Positions 12,517 through 27,500 of a stretch of DNA of 64,000 nt are shown one piece after another; position 1 is the first letter of the stretch, and every line of letters begins with the position of its first letter. The stretch covers positions 1,453,001 to 1,517,000 of the forward strand of contig JAKTNV010000002.1 of NCBI GenBank assembly GCA_022747635.1. The letters run 5' to 3'. The position numbers and the translations under genes are program-made. The DNA is from Hetaerina americana (Eukaryota; Arthropoda; Insecta; Odonata; Calopterygidae). The notes beneath the pieces were generated by a model that had not been told where the DNA came from, did not search any database, and saw only the letters and a list, made by a program, of their open reading frames with translations.

Positions 12517-15500
12517 CTGAAGGGGGCAAAAGAAATATGGCTGCCCACACAGAGCAACACACATTCACAGAAACACGGAAAATACACATATATAAAGGAA
12601 AATAAAAGTTGAAAATGAATTATAGCAAAATGAAACAGAAAAAGAAAGGATAATCGAAGAAACGATGTTATTTGTACTTTAAAAAGCGCCCGAAATAAAC
12701 ATTTACCAAAGCAATTCAGTTATTAATCTCTTTTTTAGTTGAAGTCTTAAAGAGATGGCATCTTGAAAGCATTCAGTGATTTCACAGTACTTCTTAGTGT
12801 TATATTACTTAAATCAACAAAAAAAACTTATTTAATAAAATTATGGCTTTTTAAGGCAGCCTGTAATTTTTAATGCAATTAGGTACAGGGACTTCTGTTC
12901 TGGGTTATTTTGCGCCACCTATGATTATGAAGAATTTCAATACACGGCAAGTAACTACCAAAGGCGTGCATATACAGGGTCCGGCACTTAAATGTGGACA
13001 AGCATGCGTTTCCTCAAATGAGATTTCCTCGGCGGGTTTTCGAAACCTTCCCCAGACCTCACCAAAGCATTATGCTAAGCAAAAATATCATCAACAGTTG
13101 ATCTGGGGTGCCCGAAGAATCGAACTATTTTGAAATATAATGCCTAGCACAAATACTTTCGATAATAGCGGCTCTTCGATTGCACTCCGCACTTGCACAT
13201 AACATCTCAGCCATTTTGAGGTTATGACTGTTTACTAGATGCCTATAGCTTTCAAGAATGCCAATTGCAACCTAGAGTGGAAGTATAATATGGCAAAAAA
13301 TTCAATCAGCAGACAGAAAAATAAATGATTTGAGAGTGACATGGACCTAAGACCAAATCAATTTTGTACTCTGCAATTTTCAGCCAACATCAACCATGGA
13401 CTTGGTCCATAGTTGAAGCAAGGTAAACTAGAGAAGAGTGAGACACTTTTTCTTGTTACTTTGGTTGAATTATTAAGAGCAGAAGTGTATATGCACTCTA
13501 TTAGACCCAAGTGTTCTCGAGTATCAATACTATATCTTTAGTGCCTGATTGTTAGCTTCCATGAGTTTTTATTTGAACTACTATCCTTTTCAGTAAAAAA
13601 AGCTTTACTAGTTGACTGAATTGATGTTTTATAAGCCATTATGGACACCTGATTATACTGAAATATCATGTATTATTTTGAGAGGGTGCAACACAATCAT
13701 ATGCCAAAAAAATTCATTCCTTTTGTCTTGTAATACATTTCATATCAGAGGTTGGCACCAGAATTATTTGAAGAGATAAACACTAAAATTCCTAGAATGA
13801 AATCAAAAAATTGTACCAGATTTTGAAAATAGTGTAAAGTATTTTACTTTCTTTTCCAATCATATGCTATTCATATCTAATTTTGCTATTCACACTCCTA
13901 AGTCATAGTTTCACTGACTCCAAAAAATTATAGAAATAAGATAACTACAGACAATCGTTTAAAATTTTATCTTGGGCAACTAACATCAAAGTTATCCTTT
14001 GCAATATCTTTATGAATATTAGATATGCAATAGTTTCCTGAGTTTTTTCATTTATTTTAGTGATTTTAAAGAAAAAAACACCAATATGCAAAAAAAGGGA
14101 AAATTCCCCAAAATGTTGGATTTCTAACTTCAAAATTCCTCTCATTCTGAAAAACTCATGAGACCTGTGCCAAACTAAGCATTACGACAAGTTGTTTAAT
14201 ATTCACCTTAATGCATGCCATCTTATACGCCTAACAGCAGACTAGCATAATAAGCAGACTTAGTGGAATGTTTCGCATTCTGAAGTGAGAGAAAGCTTGG
14301 GCAGATCAAAGGAAAGAGGAGGGAAATCCAAATTTTATAGGGAGAAATTACCACAAATTCAAGGTAAAATACCGGGCACAAAGAACGAATAAAAACATTT
14401 TCTTTTCTAAATAAAACAATTTGTTGATTGGAACACCTTACCTGCAAAACTATTCTAGCCCTTTCCTAACAGGGCAAATACTTTTAAGAAAAGATGTAAG
14501 CAATTTATATATTAATTTGATTGATGGGTTGTTTAAAATTATATGTAACAGCTTAATTTTTTTTAAATTCATCTTTTTTTTCTTGCTGATTTATTGATGT
14601 TAATTAGATGGGGATTTTCTTGTTTTGTGAAAGAGATTTGTGTTTGGAAGTTTCTTTTGAGTGTACTTTTGTTTCACTGGCTGATTTCATCTATTATCTT
14701 TTGCGATTATTTGGGACTTGTGTGCCACCTGACTCTGTCTATCTGCACATTTACATTTTTTAATAATAATAATAACAGATGTCAAAATTTCATCCATATG
14801 GAGTTTCAGCATTCTAATTTTATGACACTCCCATTCCCACTAATTTGAAAGAAAATTTTGAAAATCATGAGAGTGAATTAATTTTCTCTGACTGAAAGTA
14901 AAAAAACATCCACAAATACTTCATAATTATTAATTTTTGTATCTCTGCAACACATGAGTAATTATCCAGCTGTCAAATTAGATCTTGGCTAGGCCTGGAA
15001 CTCACCAATATACTGAACAAAAATTGAAATGGAGTTTTTGAATATAAGCACCAGAGGTCCATAAAGTCACTCATCCTAAGAACTTGCAGCCTGCTAGCAA
15101 TTTGCTGAAGATTGACGCCGAAAGTTGATCGCCAAGATAAAGGATAATTGTAAAGAATGGGCATATTTGGCTATTTGGCTTACACCTCTGCAGACACCAA
15201 TTTTTGGTGAAGAATATTAGCATAATCAATTTCAAAGTGGCGAAAACTTTGAATTACTTCGCACAAAATGGAAATGTCTGCTACATTTCGAAATGATTTT
15301 CAAAAATAATAATGATCCTAAATATTGATTGATGTATTACTTTAAAAAAAATGCAAAACATTATAGACAAATGAGGTCTTATAAAAGTGATGGAACGGAC
15401 CAAAAACAGTTGAAAAAATCAGCAAATGTCTATGGGACTGAAGAATAAAATTATATGAATCCCCAACTAACTCCATATCTAAGTAACATAAAAGAGCCTG

Positions 15501-18500
15501 GTACAAGATTAAATCAATTAAAGGGATAACTTCAGGGTGATAAATTAAGTCAATGTCAAACAAAATTATAAGTGTTGCTATGCTGTTGGTAATCTTATAT
15601 AATTACATTATACACTTTCCAGAAAGAAAACTGAAATAATTTATGCCCAAAAACACACTCAATGCAATGTAAAATGTACATAAGCACATTGTACATAGAT
15701 ACCATTCTTCAACAAATAATACCAAGAAAAATGAGTGCAAAGCATGGACACAACCCACGTTTAAACTTTGCTAAAATGCATTCAATTTATATTTATGCAA
15801 AACAAATAAAGCATCACTGCTATTTCATGAAATCAAATACCTCTGGGCAATAACTGGGAATGTAATAAGAATATGCATTAGAAGCTCTATTATGTACAAA
15901 CCTTTCTCAAGGGCGCAAGAAACTTTTTTCCAGTAAAGTGTTTCAATTGAAAAAACCTTGCCAGCGAAATACCTCCAGCATTAAACATATTCCAAAAATC
16001 TAGTACTTCCACCATATTTCACAGGATTTTGAACATATTCCCAACTAAATTAATAAAGCTGGGAAGGAAAAAAGACATAAATATGACCACCAGGATTTGA
16101 TTGATTTTAACCAAAACATTTTTACCTCTTTCCAATTTCATATACTGCCACTAAGCAAAAAATGGCTATTAATAAGTAATTAAATCTATGGCAGGAACAA
16201 CCTCGTGCAATTACTTGCATGAGGTTGTTCATTTCAAAGTAAATGAATACATGAGGGACATTGAAGTCATAAAAATGCAGTGATTATTCCCCTATGCGCA
16301 TACAAATGGTAAGTAAGTGCAAATATTGTCATATTATTTTCATAAATTATATCACATTCAATTAATAGAAAATATAAGCTGTTGCAATTACAGTTGCAAT
16401 GCAGTCTTAGCACTTTAAAGGTGTTTTTTGGCATTAAGAAGGAGCCAATCAATAAAATGCATGCACACTGATCCTGAAAATTATGGTTATAAAAATTTCA
16501 AAACTTATATTTACTTAATGACCAGTGCTCGCTACTCATACATTAAAATAAGTTTTGCACAAAAAACAACTGGGAAGTACAGCTGAAATCATGAAGTATA
16601 CTGCAATATAATTCACTACATTTTATCAATTCCTGATCCCATAAGTTGCAGTCTATTATTTCCAGGACCACCTTTCACTGGGTAACATTTGCAGCAGAAC
16701 CAATGATGAATTCATGCACATCACGGCAGTTGGGACGTAATATTTTCATGCATAAAAACTTACTTTCTTGCATTTTCAAAACCATCACGTATATTTTTCT
16801 TATTTTATTTTCTGATCTTATCTTCTTATTTTATTTGATATCCTATTTTCTCAAATAAAGCAGGCATAAATGATCTCTTGAGCTAACATTACCTATATTG
16901 ACCATATACCACTGTGGTATAATAAGACACAATGGCAACAATAAATTATAAATTAGCTGGTGACAAAAGTATCCTGCATTTGACATCTACATACACTTTG
17001 CCATCATGTCTTCAATATCTTTGCCAGCCCTGGTGACAGTCTGCCAACCTAGAGGTCTTGGATTTGATTCCTGCCTAGGTGGATTTTCCTCCACCTAGGG
17101 CTTGGGTGTTTGTAATTATCTTCAATGTTATATTTAGGGGTTAGGTAGAAGAAGGGACTGAATAGTCTCATTTAAATAAATACAGTAACATCAAATAAAT
17201 AAAAGGAATCGAATTGCTGACAGACAGGGATAAAAAAGACAGCATACCATTGACAAAAAATATGCATGTAATTCAATCAACAGTTTAACTAAGATTATAC
17301 CAAGTTCAGATGAGACATACTACACTTTAATTGCTCACTGTAATTTGTCCACCTCAGTGAAGTGGAGGAGTGGGGCAAAGAGTGATTGTCAGGGCACCAT
17401 CAAATGGAAGAGGGAAGGGACTTTCCCACAGAATTAGAGCACTTTGCCACCATCAGACAGCCACCCAGAATAATTGATAGTTCACAATAATAAGATTCGT
17501 TTTTGAATGATATTTTTTTGTTAAAAAGTAGAATAATAAATGGAAATTCAATGAAAAAGTGAAGAAATTATTTGATATTTGATAAAAAATACAATGCATG
17601 TGTGCAAATAGATAATTGTTAGTGATTAGTTATTTTCCTTGGAAAGGAAAACTTTTAAAGCGGAAAATTTTGAAAACATTTTCTTATGCCTTTCTTTCTT
17701 TTCAAATGCATGATTCATTCAGATAAGTATCAAGCCCAACTCAATTCTAATCCTTGAATTGAGAAAAAATGTTTCTAGACGACTGAAATATTCTCCTAAG
17801 GGGCTAAAATACACAAACAAATCTTCATCTGGTTTTTTATGGAATACCAATTACAAACACAATTACCACGAGCTTCAATCTTGGTAATGTCTCCGATTGC
17901 ACCCAATGTGTGACCTTTTGAGCCGTGTGTTTAGGCATTCAGGAAACTACAGGGTCCGCAGGTTAAGGAAAGACTACTTTATAAATGCATGATTCTACTA
18001 GCCACTGATTAAAAATGCAGAAGCTCATTCCTCATACAATAAACCCCCAATTTCAGTCAGTCTGATGACTATGCTACAATTAAGAGATGCATTTCTTTCA
18101 TATAGCTATTATTTGGGAGAAGGAGAAAATCTTGTCAAAGGAATAGATCCCAACGGTCAAAATTAGTTTGCTATCCTCAGCCTTTTCAATTAGAAAACCA
18201 AAAATAAACAATATGTACTACCAATAATACCAAAAATAATTTCCCTAATTGTAGCATCATGAAATTATTGTATGGCTTACTTGAGAAATGGTATGCACCT
18301 GCACACAATTTTTTCACAATGCCAACACTTCTACACATGCCAAGATTCAGAATAAATACATTCAGCATGAAAAAAAAAAGAAAAAATGAGTAATATTCAT
18401 GAGCAATGCCATTAGCGATACAATAAACTCAACTATTATATGGGTTTAACAAGACTTGATATCTAAAAATGAGATCGGTTGTATTATTAAAAATTAGCAT

Positions 18501-21500
18501 CCGGGAGAAAGAAATGAGATCTGAGCGAATCTCCCAGACACTTGATGCTTAAAAATTAATGCGTGTGTCCAAGGACAACAAGATTATGTATGCACCAACA
18601 CATGCCAGACACACCACCAAAGGCCAAGTTCATTAAAACAAGACATACAAACCCTATATTATATAAAAAACATTCACACTAAGTCTCTCAAGCAATCATA
18701 CCAAGGTCAGCTGAAGGTCACCTTCTTCAGCATAACTCTCAAGCCTTGCTCGCTCTTTTTTCTGTAACATGAAGATGGGAGCATAGGAAAGATGTCTTTA
18801 GATGTTAACAGATTCTTGTGTGATCTAAGTTTTACCTTCCTTTATAATGAGAGTAAAAATTTTAGCTTTATATAAGTATATCAACATCCTCATGTCTTAA
18901 AAAAAGACAGTTAAAGGGAAATGAATGGATTTTTGAAAAATTTCTTTTGATTGTACAATAAATGCAGAAGTTATGTTGATTCGTGTTTTAAATTATTTAA
19001 TGAATTGCCAGCTTTTAAGTTTTGTAGAAGCTTTCCGGGGCATGAAAATGATTATGATGTGGAATATAAATTTTTGTTTAAATGCAGAGAGATATAAATT
19101 TAAATTCAATAAGTTAGTCCATTAGCTTATGATAATACACTCAGCTATAAAGTCACCTTAATGAGTACCATATTACCCGGCCCATAAGATGCACTCACTT
19201 TAAACTTTAAATTGTGCTCTAAAATCAGCCCGAGTCTTCTTATAGGCTGAGAATAATAAGGGTATAACATCAACCAATCACACACAAGCCGAATTGCAGT
19301 GAAAATACTAAATATTATGAATGTTTCTAACATTAGGCAAAGAATGTGGTTGGATTTAGTTCAAATGTCAAGAAAATCACAATTTTGAGTCTGTAGAAAG
19401 CAACAGAGTTTTAATACTTCATTGGAAGTCCATATTTCCTAATAATATTCCCATGGGACCAGGCAGCTGAAAGGCGTTTTTGCCCGATGATGATGAATTT
19501 CCAGAATGCTGCAATGAATAAACGTTGATGTACAAGTAACAGATAATTTTTTATTTTAATAATTCAATTTCTTCATATTAAGTGTTAGCATAAAAATAAT
19601 TCGATTTCTTCTGTCTGATCCAAGTATTTTATGTTAATTCCGACCTGAAAAGTCAGGATGCGTCTTCTGCACGGAGCATATTTTGGGTTGGGAAATACAG
19701 TGCTTATTCTGGAATAACGTAACATTTACATATTTTAATAATTTTTGTTATTGTCACCATATCTTTTGAATAAGGATTCAATAAAATGAGATGTTTATTA
19801 TAAGTATCATTACATCAAAATTCTAACAGAATAGATTTGGAAAGATGAGTTGTATTTGGTGTGTCTATATGATGGATGATCTTTTGATATAAAGCCACAC
19901 TATGACTTTACCAATGAAAAAATAGTTTTCATTGACACAAAAATTTTCAGACTAAGAACAAAAATTTTATTTTATAATTTTTGTTTTGATAAGTTTTACA
20001 CTCAAAGCATAGAAAAATCCTGTGGCAAAACCAACTGTAATGTGAAATCGATTTGTAAAAACAAAAAAGAATCGAAATAATTAGTTTCCTATTAGATGAT
20101 ATGTACCTAATTCTTTTTTTCTAGAAAGCTGTTTAGGGACATTTATTTATGCCGACACTTCAAAATTTTGTGAAAATGCAACCCAGCATTATCATTAAAT
20201 AAATTTCTAGCAAACATTGATACTACCACATTAGTATGATGATGCTTCGTATGCAGAGCATGAAAGCTCATGGAGTTTTTGAATTGTAAATAAGCAGGGA
20301 TTTAATTTTCAAACTGCCACTAGCGTTTGCACACAGTAGCAGTGCGAGAAGGCCTTCACTTCATTCACTTGTGGCTGGACAACGCATTCTTTGCTGCTGT
20401 TACATAGACAGGGAGTGGCGCTTAAATTCAGACAAGCACGCGTTTGCTCAAATGAGATTTCCTTGGCGGGTTAGCGAAACCTCTCCGAAGCATTGTACTT
20501 AGCCACAATATCGAAAACAGTTGATCTGGGTTACCTGATCAATCGAACAATTTTGAAATATAACGCCCAGCATGAATACTTGTGACAATGGCGGCTCTTC
20601 TATTGCACTCTGCACTTATAAGTAACATTTTGGCAAGTTTGAGGTTTTGACTGTTTACTAGATGCCTATAGCTTTCAAGAATGCCAATCGCGACCTCCAG
20701 TGGTACTACGATATGGCGAGAAATTAAAATTGAAATTTTTCTGGAATTAAGCGTCGCACCCTGTACATATGTGTATAGGTTGGCTTAGAGACCTTTTTCC
20801 AGAAGAAATCCATCTTGTCACAATTAAAAACCTGTTCCTTAATATTGTCCCATTTCTAGAAGAAAATGTAAGTCATTGATACCGACTGATTTTTGATGTG
20901 CCCACTAGATCAGCCACAATCACGCCTTGTTCCCACTTCCCAATGATTTTACTTTTCATTACTATGGTTAATTTTCTTCTCTTCTTGCAGCTTTATCTTC
21001 GGGGACATTTTTTAAAACAATACCCAATATATTATAACACTTTGCAAAAATAAAATCACAAATAATGTCTGAAGACAGGTTTGGAAAAATGTGCGATCGC
21101 TAGTGGCATTCAGATACTAGCGGAACAATGAGCGCTAAAAGCAGACTATAGCAGCAAGTGTGCAATGTTCTGGGAATCCTCTCTCTTCTTCATTTGCTAC
21201 GCGAGCCATTAAAAAAAAATGTTTTCTCTCATTATGCAAATTACTTGCATTAACATGCTCACTTAGCGAGGTTCCACTGTATCCATGTTGGTAGAGAAAG
21301 GTCTTGGCGAGGGAGTTTTCCCTATAGAAATTGTAAATACCATTCTCACCTCTTCTGTTACTTTGTATCAATTTTTTCTTTCATTAAGTGTTCAGGATAA
21401 TTTTATTGCCGTTTAAATTTGTTGTGGTAAGGTATAATAAGTACTAAATGAAAGTAAAAGGTCTGCTCACCAAAAGATGAGACTGGTTGACTGAATACTT

Positions 21501-24500
21501 GACTTTATTAGTTACCCTTTAATCATGCTTCACCTCTCACTAGACTGCTGTTTCAGCTCTATCATCCATCTTGTTGTTTCATTTTCATATTTGATTGAAA
21601 CCACGAACATTATTTTAGAAAAATAGAGACAAATGAGTTTCATGGAATGATTAAACAGTTCTATTTAAAAGGCTTAACACCAAAAGAGATCAAAGTGGAG
21701 TTATGCGAAGTTCATGACTCAGTCTGCTCCTGTGCTTGTGACTGTTACGACAACTGGCTAAATGAATTTAAATGCGACCGCACATCCTCAAATGATGAGC
21801 ATTGTTTGGGACGTCTGTTGGAAATGACCTCCTCCGAAATGCTTGGCAAAATCCACAACATGGTTTTGAGTGAGTTAAAGTTTCCGAAATAGTTGAGGCC
21901 ACAGGCATATCACAAGGAACGGCATTGCCAATTTTGCACCAAAAATTGAGTGTGAAAAAATCTGGGCAAGGTGGGAGCCACGTTTGCTCTCTCGGTGGAG
22001 AATGTGTGTGTGGTTAATTTGGAGGCTGGGTTGAAGCTTTTCAATCACAATCCTGACGAGTTTTTTTTTTACATGTATACATAACTCTGGATGAAGCACG
22101 AGAAAAAACACTATTCCACTCCAGAGATAAGAGAGCAATTGAAACATTAGTTTTCTAAAGGCGATCCGGCCACGAAGACTGTGAAGACGGAGAAATTGGC
22201 CGACAAGGTGAGAGTCATGGTTTTTAGGGATGCATCCGAAAATGTTAATGCCAAACCCTTGAAAAAATGACAAACAATAAATAGAGAATATTTGAACCAT
22301 TATTGCACCGGTTGGACAAATAAATCGAGATCCTCACGAGGCAAAGAAAAAATTCTCTTCCATAAATAATGAAAATGCATGAGTGAATGCATGAGGCAGT
22401 TTCGATGGTGGAAACAATGGGATTAAGGCTCGGATTATTACAACATCCACCACTTCCACTGACTTTGCTTTATTTCCAAACTTGATAAAATGTCTTGGAA
22501 GAAAATGATTCATGTTTTATGAAGAAGAAATTGCCAACACAGATACTTATTTCGAGGACCCATTGAACTTAAAAAATCTAACCAAAAAATTTGTTATTCT
22601 ATTTTTCCGAGGGAGTTATTGAATGCCTAATGTAGCAGGCCTAAACCTCTCAAAAAATATCCCTTCCCATCTCCAATCCACCTATTCAAAACTCCCCCCT
22701 TCTAACCACTACACTTAATTTTGGCCCCATATTTTTAGTTTTTCCTTAAATTTCAAACTATCATTGCAAGCAATATAAAATACAGGATGTGAGAGTGTGT
22801 CTTCTTCAAATTTCCCACTCCCCTTCCTGTCCCTCACCGCCTGAATTTTGCAATAATTCTTCTGCTACTAATCATGTTGTAGATGCTTATTGTGGCCGGA
22901 AACAATTTTTATAGGAAAATAGACATTCACCTCCCTAGGCAGTGTAAGCTAAATAAAGATAGGCACTTTTGAAAATTATACATCAACTTTTCAAGGGGAA
23001 AGAAGTGACACCAATTTTCATGTAGTACTTCTTTTTTTTCAAAAAATGTTCACAGAACACAAATTTAGCCATGTTCAAAAATATTTGAAAAATTTTCTAG
23101 AAACAATTTACAGGTTAGAGGTATAGGGCGTATCTTACCCTTTCTCAAACTACCAGTGAAAGAAATTTACCAACAACCATTTCATTACTTTGCAAATAGA
23201 CCCTCTTACATGAAATACAAAGACTATTTTGATATGCAATGGAAAAAATGCTAAAATACATTTCCTAACCCACATCAACAACTTTAAAGATGACAAGGCT
23301 GGTGGACTGCATTCCATTTATCTATACAAAGCATGACATTAAATGGTATTCATTTTATTACAAGGGAAATCGCTCCCACTGAAGTTATATGAAATGCAAT
23401 TAGCACCAATATGACAAGGTACATCATGATATGCAAGTACTTATGCAACCCACACAATATAGCATACAATCAACGATATATGTGGGCCATTATGAACTCA
23501 CTGATCAAAAGTTTCAGGTGGATATAAAATTCTTCTCATTGGGAATTATATACAATTCAAAGATGAACAATGTATGAAATGATTTGCAAGTACCACACTT
23601 TTTCAACACCACTTTACAGAACAAAAATGATTCTCTATTGCTGTATTTTATCAGCATTGCTTGCCTTGTTGAGCACCTTGGCAGTGCTGGAATATAAAGT
23701 TCAACGGCTGAAAGAGTTCAAATGCTGGAACCCAAGCAATATTGTTCCACATAGAAAGTGAAATTAAGATGCATTGTATAATATGTGTTCACCACAATAA
23801 ACTTATTTTTGGAGCATTATTTCATAGGACTACATAAGCTTATCAACTTTAAATAATCCTCTGACTTGAAAAAAAATCATTTTCTCAGTACAACATATAG
23901 CCAGGGTAAACTTCTGCATCGTAACTAGCTTTTTGAACAAAATAGAATATAAGGTTATTTTTAAAGTTGATATCTCAAATTATGCTATTTACCAATTCTT
24001 GATGGAAACTTCCATCCATATATGCCATGAGACAGATTCATCAGTCTAGTCACAGAATACATTGGTATCATAATAAGAGTGCTAATCTATTTTAATAACT
24101 GATCACGCTCCAAAAACTTAAAAAGCATTGGAAAATAAGACCTAATGCAAATACAGTGAGACCCCTTATTTGCACTTTTCCAGGGACCCAAGGAAAAAAG
24201 TGTAAATGTGGGAATATGAGGTTTACACATTTACATGCACATTTACAGAATTCGATGTCTTTGGTATCATCATTGTCAACATCACAAATAACTGCAACTG
24301 CGATTTCTTCATCACAATTAACATTAAATCTTAAAATCCTTCCTGAAGCAGTTTATAGAATCCTTAACTTGCTTTCAAGCCCGTGATATGTAGTGTAGGT
24401 TATCCAATGCATCCAATTTGATTGGCTTTATATCCCTGTCACAATTATTCAGAGATAACAATCTGTACAGTCATTCTTCAATATAATGCACCCTAAATGA

Positions 24501-27500
24501 GTGAATTATATCTAAATCCAGTTGCTGGAGCTCACTGGTACAGTTTGCAGGGAAAAATTGTGACTGTACATTTCACAAGCCACGTTTGGTGAGAATGGGC
24601 TGGACACTTGATTGATATACAGCAGGATTTTCCTGTTCTGAGACTCCATTTCACCTTCCAGAGAATAGGGCTGATCCTAGAATGTTTCCGAGGTCATTGA
24701 TGCTCTGGAATTTACCATGTTTTAAGCACTTAGGGCCCTTTGATTGACCAACCACTGGTGCCTGATGTTTCTCACTTCTGTCTACATTTGTGATTCACAA
24801 GACAGTGAAAGACCCTGTCTCATCCGCTGTGAAAGCATCTTTTGGGACTTCAACAAGTTCAGTCGATTCTGACACCTCCCACCCTGAGCTGCGCTCTCTC
24901 GATGTCAACACTTTCGCTTTCACCACAATCCGCCTTCAACACAAATTTGCGCCCATTTTTAACCCCATCTAATCAACCATTGGATGCTGTGAATTCTTCA
25001 ATTCCCAATCTTGCGGCGATATGCAATGCTCTTTCTCTTTCTCATGATGCCATTCACAGGGATATTTGATGCTCTCTCTCTCTCTTAAAAACTACCCCTT
25101 CAGTAATCTTTCATTCTTGGAATTCTCTAAATATTTTCTCGTTTTAGACAAACGTCCGAACTGGTTTGCATGTTTCAGAATCAAATCATGATTTTTCACT
25201 ATTGTACACAGGGTAGAGGCCTGAAATCTTAAGATGTTTTGCCAGATCAATTCGCCAGATTACATCATCAGAATCAACTAAATTCCACATTTTTATTTGA
25301 CCCTCAATGGAAAATTATCCTTTTTTGCCATTCCTTTCCATTGTCAAGCAGGATATAATCTACATACCTTAATAATTGAGGAAACTCAACACATGAGAAT
25401 CTGAGCTACCCCGCCTTTTGACTGGTGAAAACAGTTGGCCAACTTCAAAATTGTTTGATGAAAAAAAATAATTTTTGATTCAGTGTAGTTTTGATGGGAT
25501 AAATCAAGTTTCAATACTTTTTAATATTCATGAGCCCATTACTGTTACATCTGTCACATTGAGGCAATACAAATGATTCCAGTTGTCAGTCACTAGTTCT
25601 TGTACTTTTCACCCTTCATCACCATTGGGTCAGAAGTCACTTTCGTTCCTCGTATTCATTCAACTTATGTGTGATAGAAACAGTCTCCCACAGGTGTTAC
25701 TACGATGCATTAGCTACGGAGCTAACTCCTCGCCGGCCAATAATGTATCCATTTCAGAGAACGAATCTTTTCCTGGCAAACGGAGATTATGAGTTCAAGT
25801 AGTTCACATTCATCATTTTGGGAGTATACTATATGTGCATGAAAAAAATTCTAAAAAGTTTTTTACGAAAGCTTATCTACATGAGTACCTGTTTCAGAAT
25901 GTGTATTTTTTAATATCCAGCATGTAGTGATGCAAATAGCAGGAAAACTGAAAATGAAATTGTGTAAATATGGGGTACTGCAAACGTTGAATTAATAGGA
26001 AATGGCGTGGGATGTGATAAAAAAAGTTGTGAATTGCAGGAAAATGTAAATTCTGACCATGCAAACATGGGGTTTGACTGCATATATACTTTATTTAGGA
26101 AACACATTTGGAAAACCCAAAAATAACAACTTATTACCAAAAAAAATTAACTACAGCATGAAAAATGAAAATATGCTGTTTTTATTCTCAGGTGAATAAT
26201 GTAACTGTGAAAGCAAACTGACATTATCTTAAGCCTTTAAAATTAAATGTGTACGCACTACAGGAAAAACTCACACAAGGCATCTTTCCTTGACACAACT
26301 CAGTACAGATAGAAAGAGTTTCATGCTTAGTAAACGGCTCCAAACTACATGCATCATTAGTAGGCCAGCCATGCAATGAAAATGAGGTAGAATCAAGGTT
26401 TCCCATGTTATTTCAAATCATCCCTTGGCTTATGCAGCTATACTTCAATTAACCATGGCATACATATATTTGATATGAATTTTAGAATACTATTAAAAGA
26501 AACTTCAGCTGAAGCGCAAAACTATTTACACAAAAAAAACAATTAATTAAAAGTTACAATACTTTCTCCACTGGTTTTATTCAAACATCTAAGTTTGAGC
26601 TGCCTCACACCAGCTGATAGGAGAATGAGGAGATTAACAAACTGAAACATGCTCAAAACATGCATTCTTCACAAGCTGGTCCAATAGCTATGAGCATGAA
26701 ATTAAAAGCAGTCCATCAAAGACCTTAAAAAATGTGCCCTACCTAGACCAAGCACAATGTCACTCATTCTGAGCTTCAGAGTGAAGATAGGTGCGATATT
26801 AGATGGCTGAAATAAACTTAGAGCAGTCCAACGAGACTAACCTTCCGAGGCGGTGGAACAGGGTTTGCAGGACTACCTCTGATTACACCAGAGGTGTCCA
26901 AATCTGAGGAAACAGAGGAGATGCTCTCGCTGGACCTGCCATTAGAGAGCATGGGTTGAGACATCCTCATCCCAGGGGGGCTGTTGGTGAGGGGTGGGGC
27001 GGGAGGAGGGGGCCCTCGTGGCCTCTGCACCCCTCCCCCCACCAGGGGCCTCTCCAACGATGGAGAAGCACTGCCACTCGGGGAAGCTGGACACACAGCA
27101 GGCTTGAGCATCGGGTGCTCCCCAGGGGGCAGCACCAACTTGGCCCCAGCTATGGTTCAAAAAAACAATGCAAAAATCATCTCATTAATCTCTCACTTTT
27201 CACAACTGGAACAGATAACACAGGACTTTAATACATTTGTATTTGAACAAATCAAACTCGCTCTATTCAATAAATGAACAGTAAAACATTCCTGCGATTC
27301 CATATTTGGACAATAAAACTGCAATGCCTTTCATTGTCAGGAGAGAACACATGAGGAACCCTCATTAAAAAAATCACAGACCCCTTAAGGTCTCTGAATA
27401 CACTTGGAAGAGTTTTGGCAGTGGTCTAATAAAGCCTTCAAAATGAGCAGTGGTAATCGACATCAGAAGCAGTTTTCATCTCTAACTCTGCATTCATCAG

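Larger units (their letters stand above)
12517..26841 (-). other. Asap: Long last intron of ASAP
   Basis: A 14.3-kb intron between exon p and the SH3 exon. It holds two MITE copies, a SINE, a mosaic mariner, two possible pogo-like elements, the hairpin and the candidate 60-bp cassette exon. Other stretches (13310-17020, 22430-24150) show nothing recognisable. Confidence 0.75.

Noticed and set aside
21875..22300. 141-codon minus-strand frame
   Set aside because: Antisense of the mariner remnant whose plus strand matches transposase.
23570..23761. 63-codon plus frame with a hydrophobic stretch
   Set aside because: Single short frame in an ASAP intron without splice signals or similarity I recognise.
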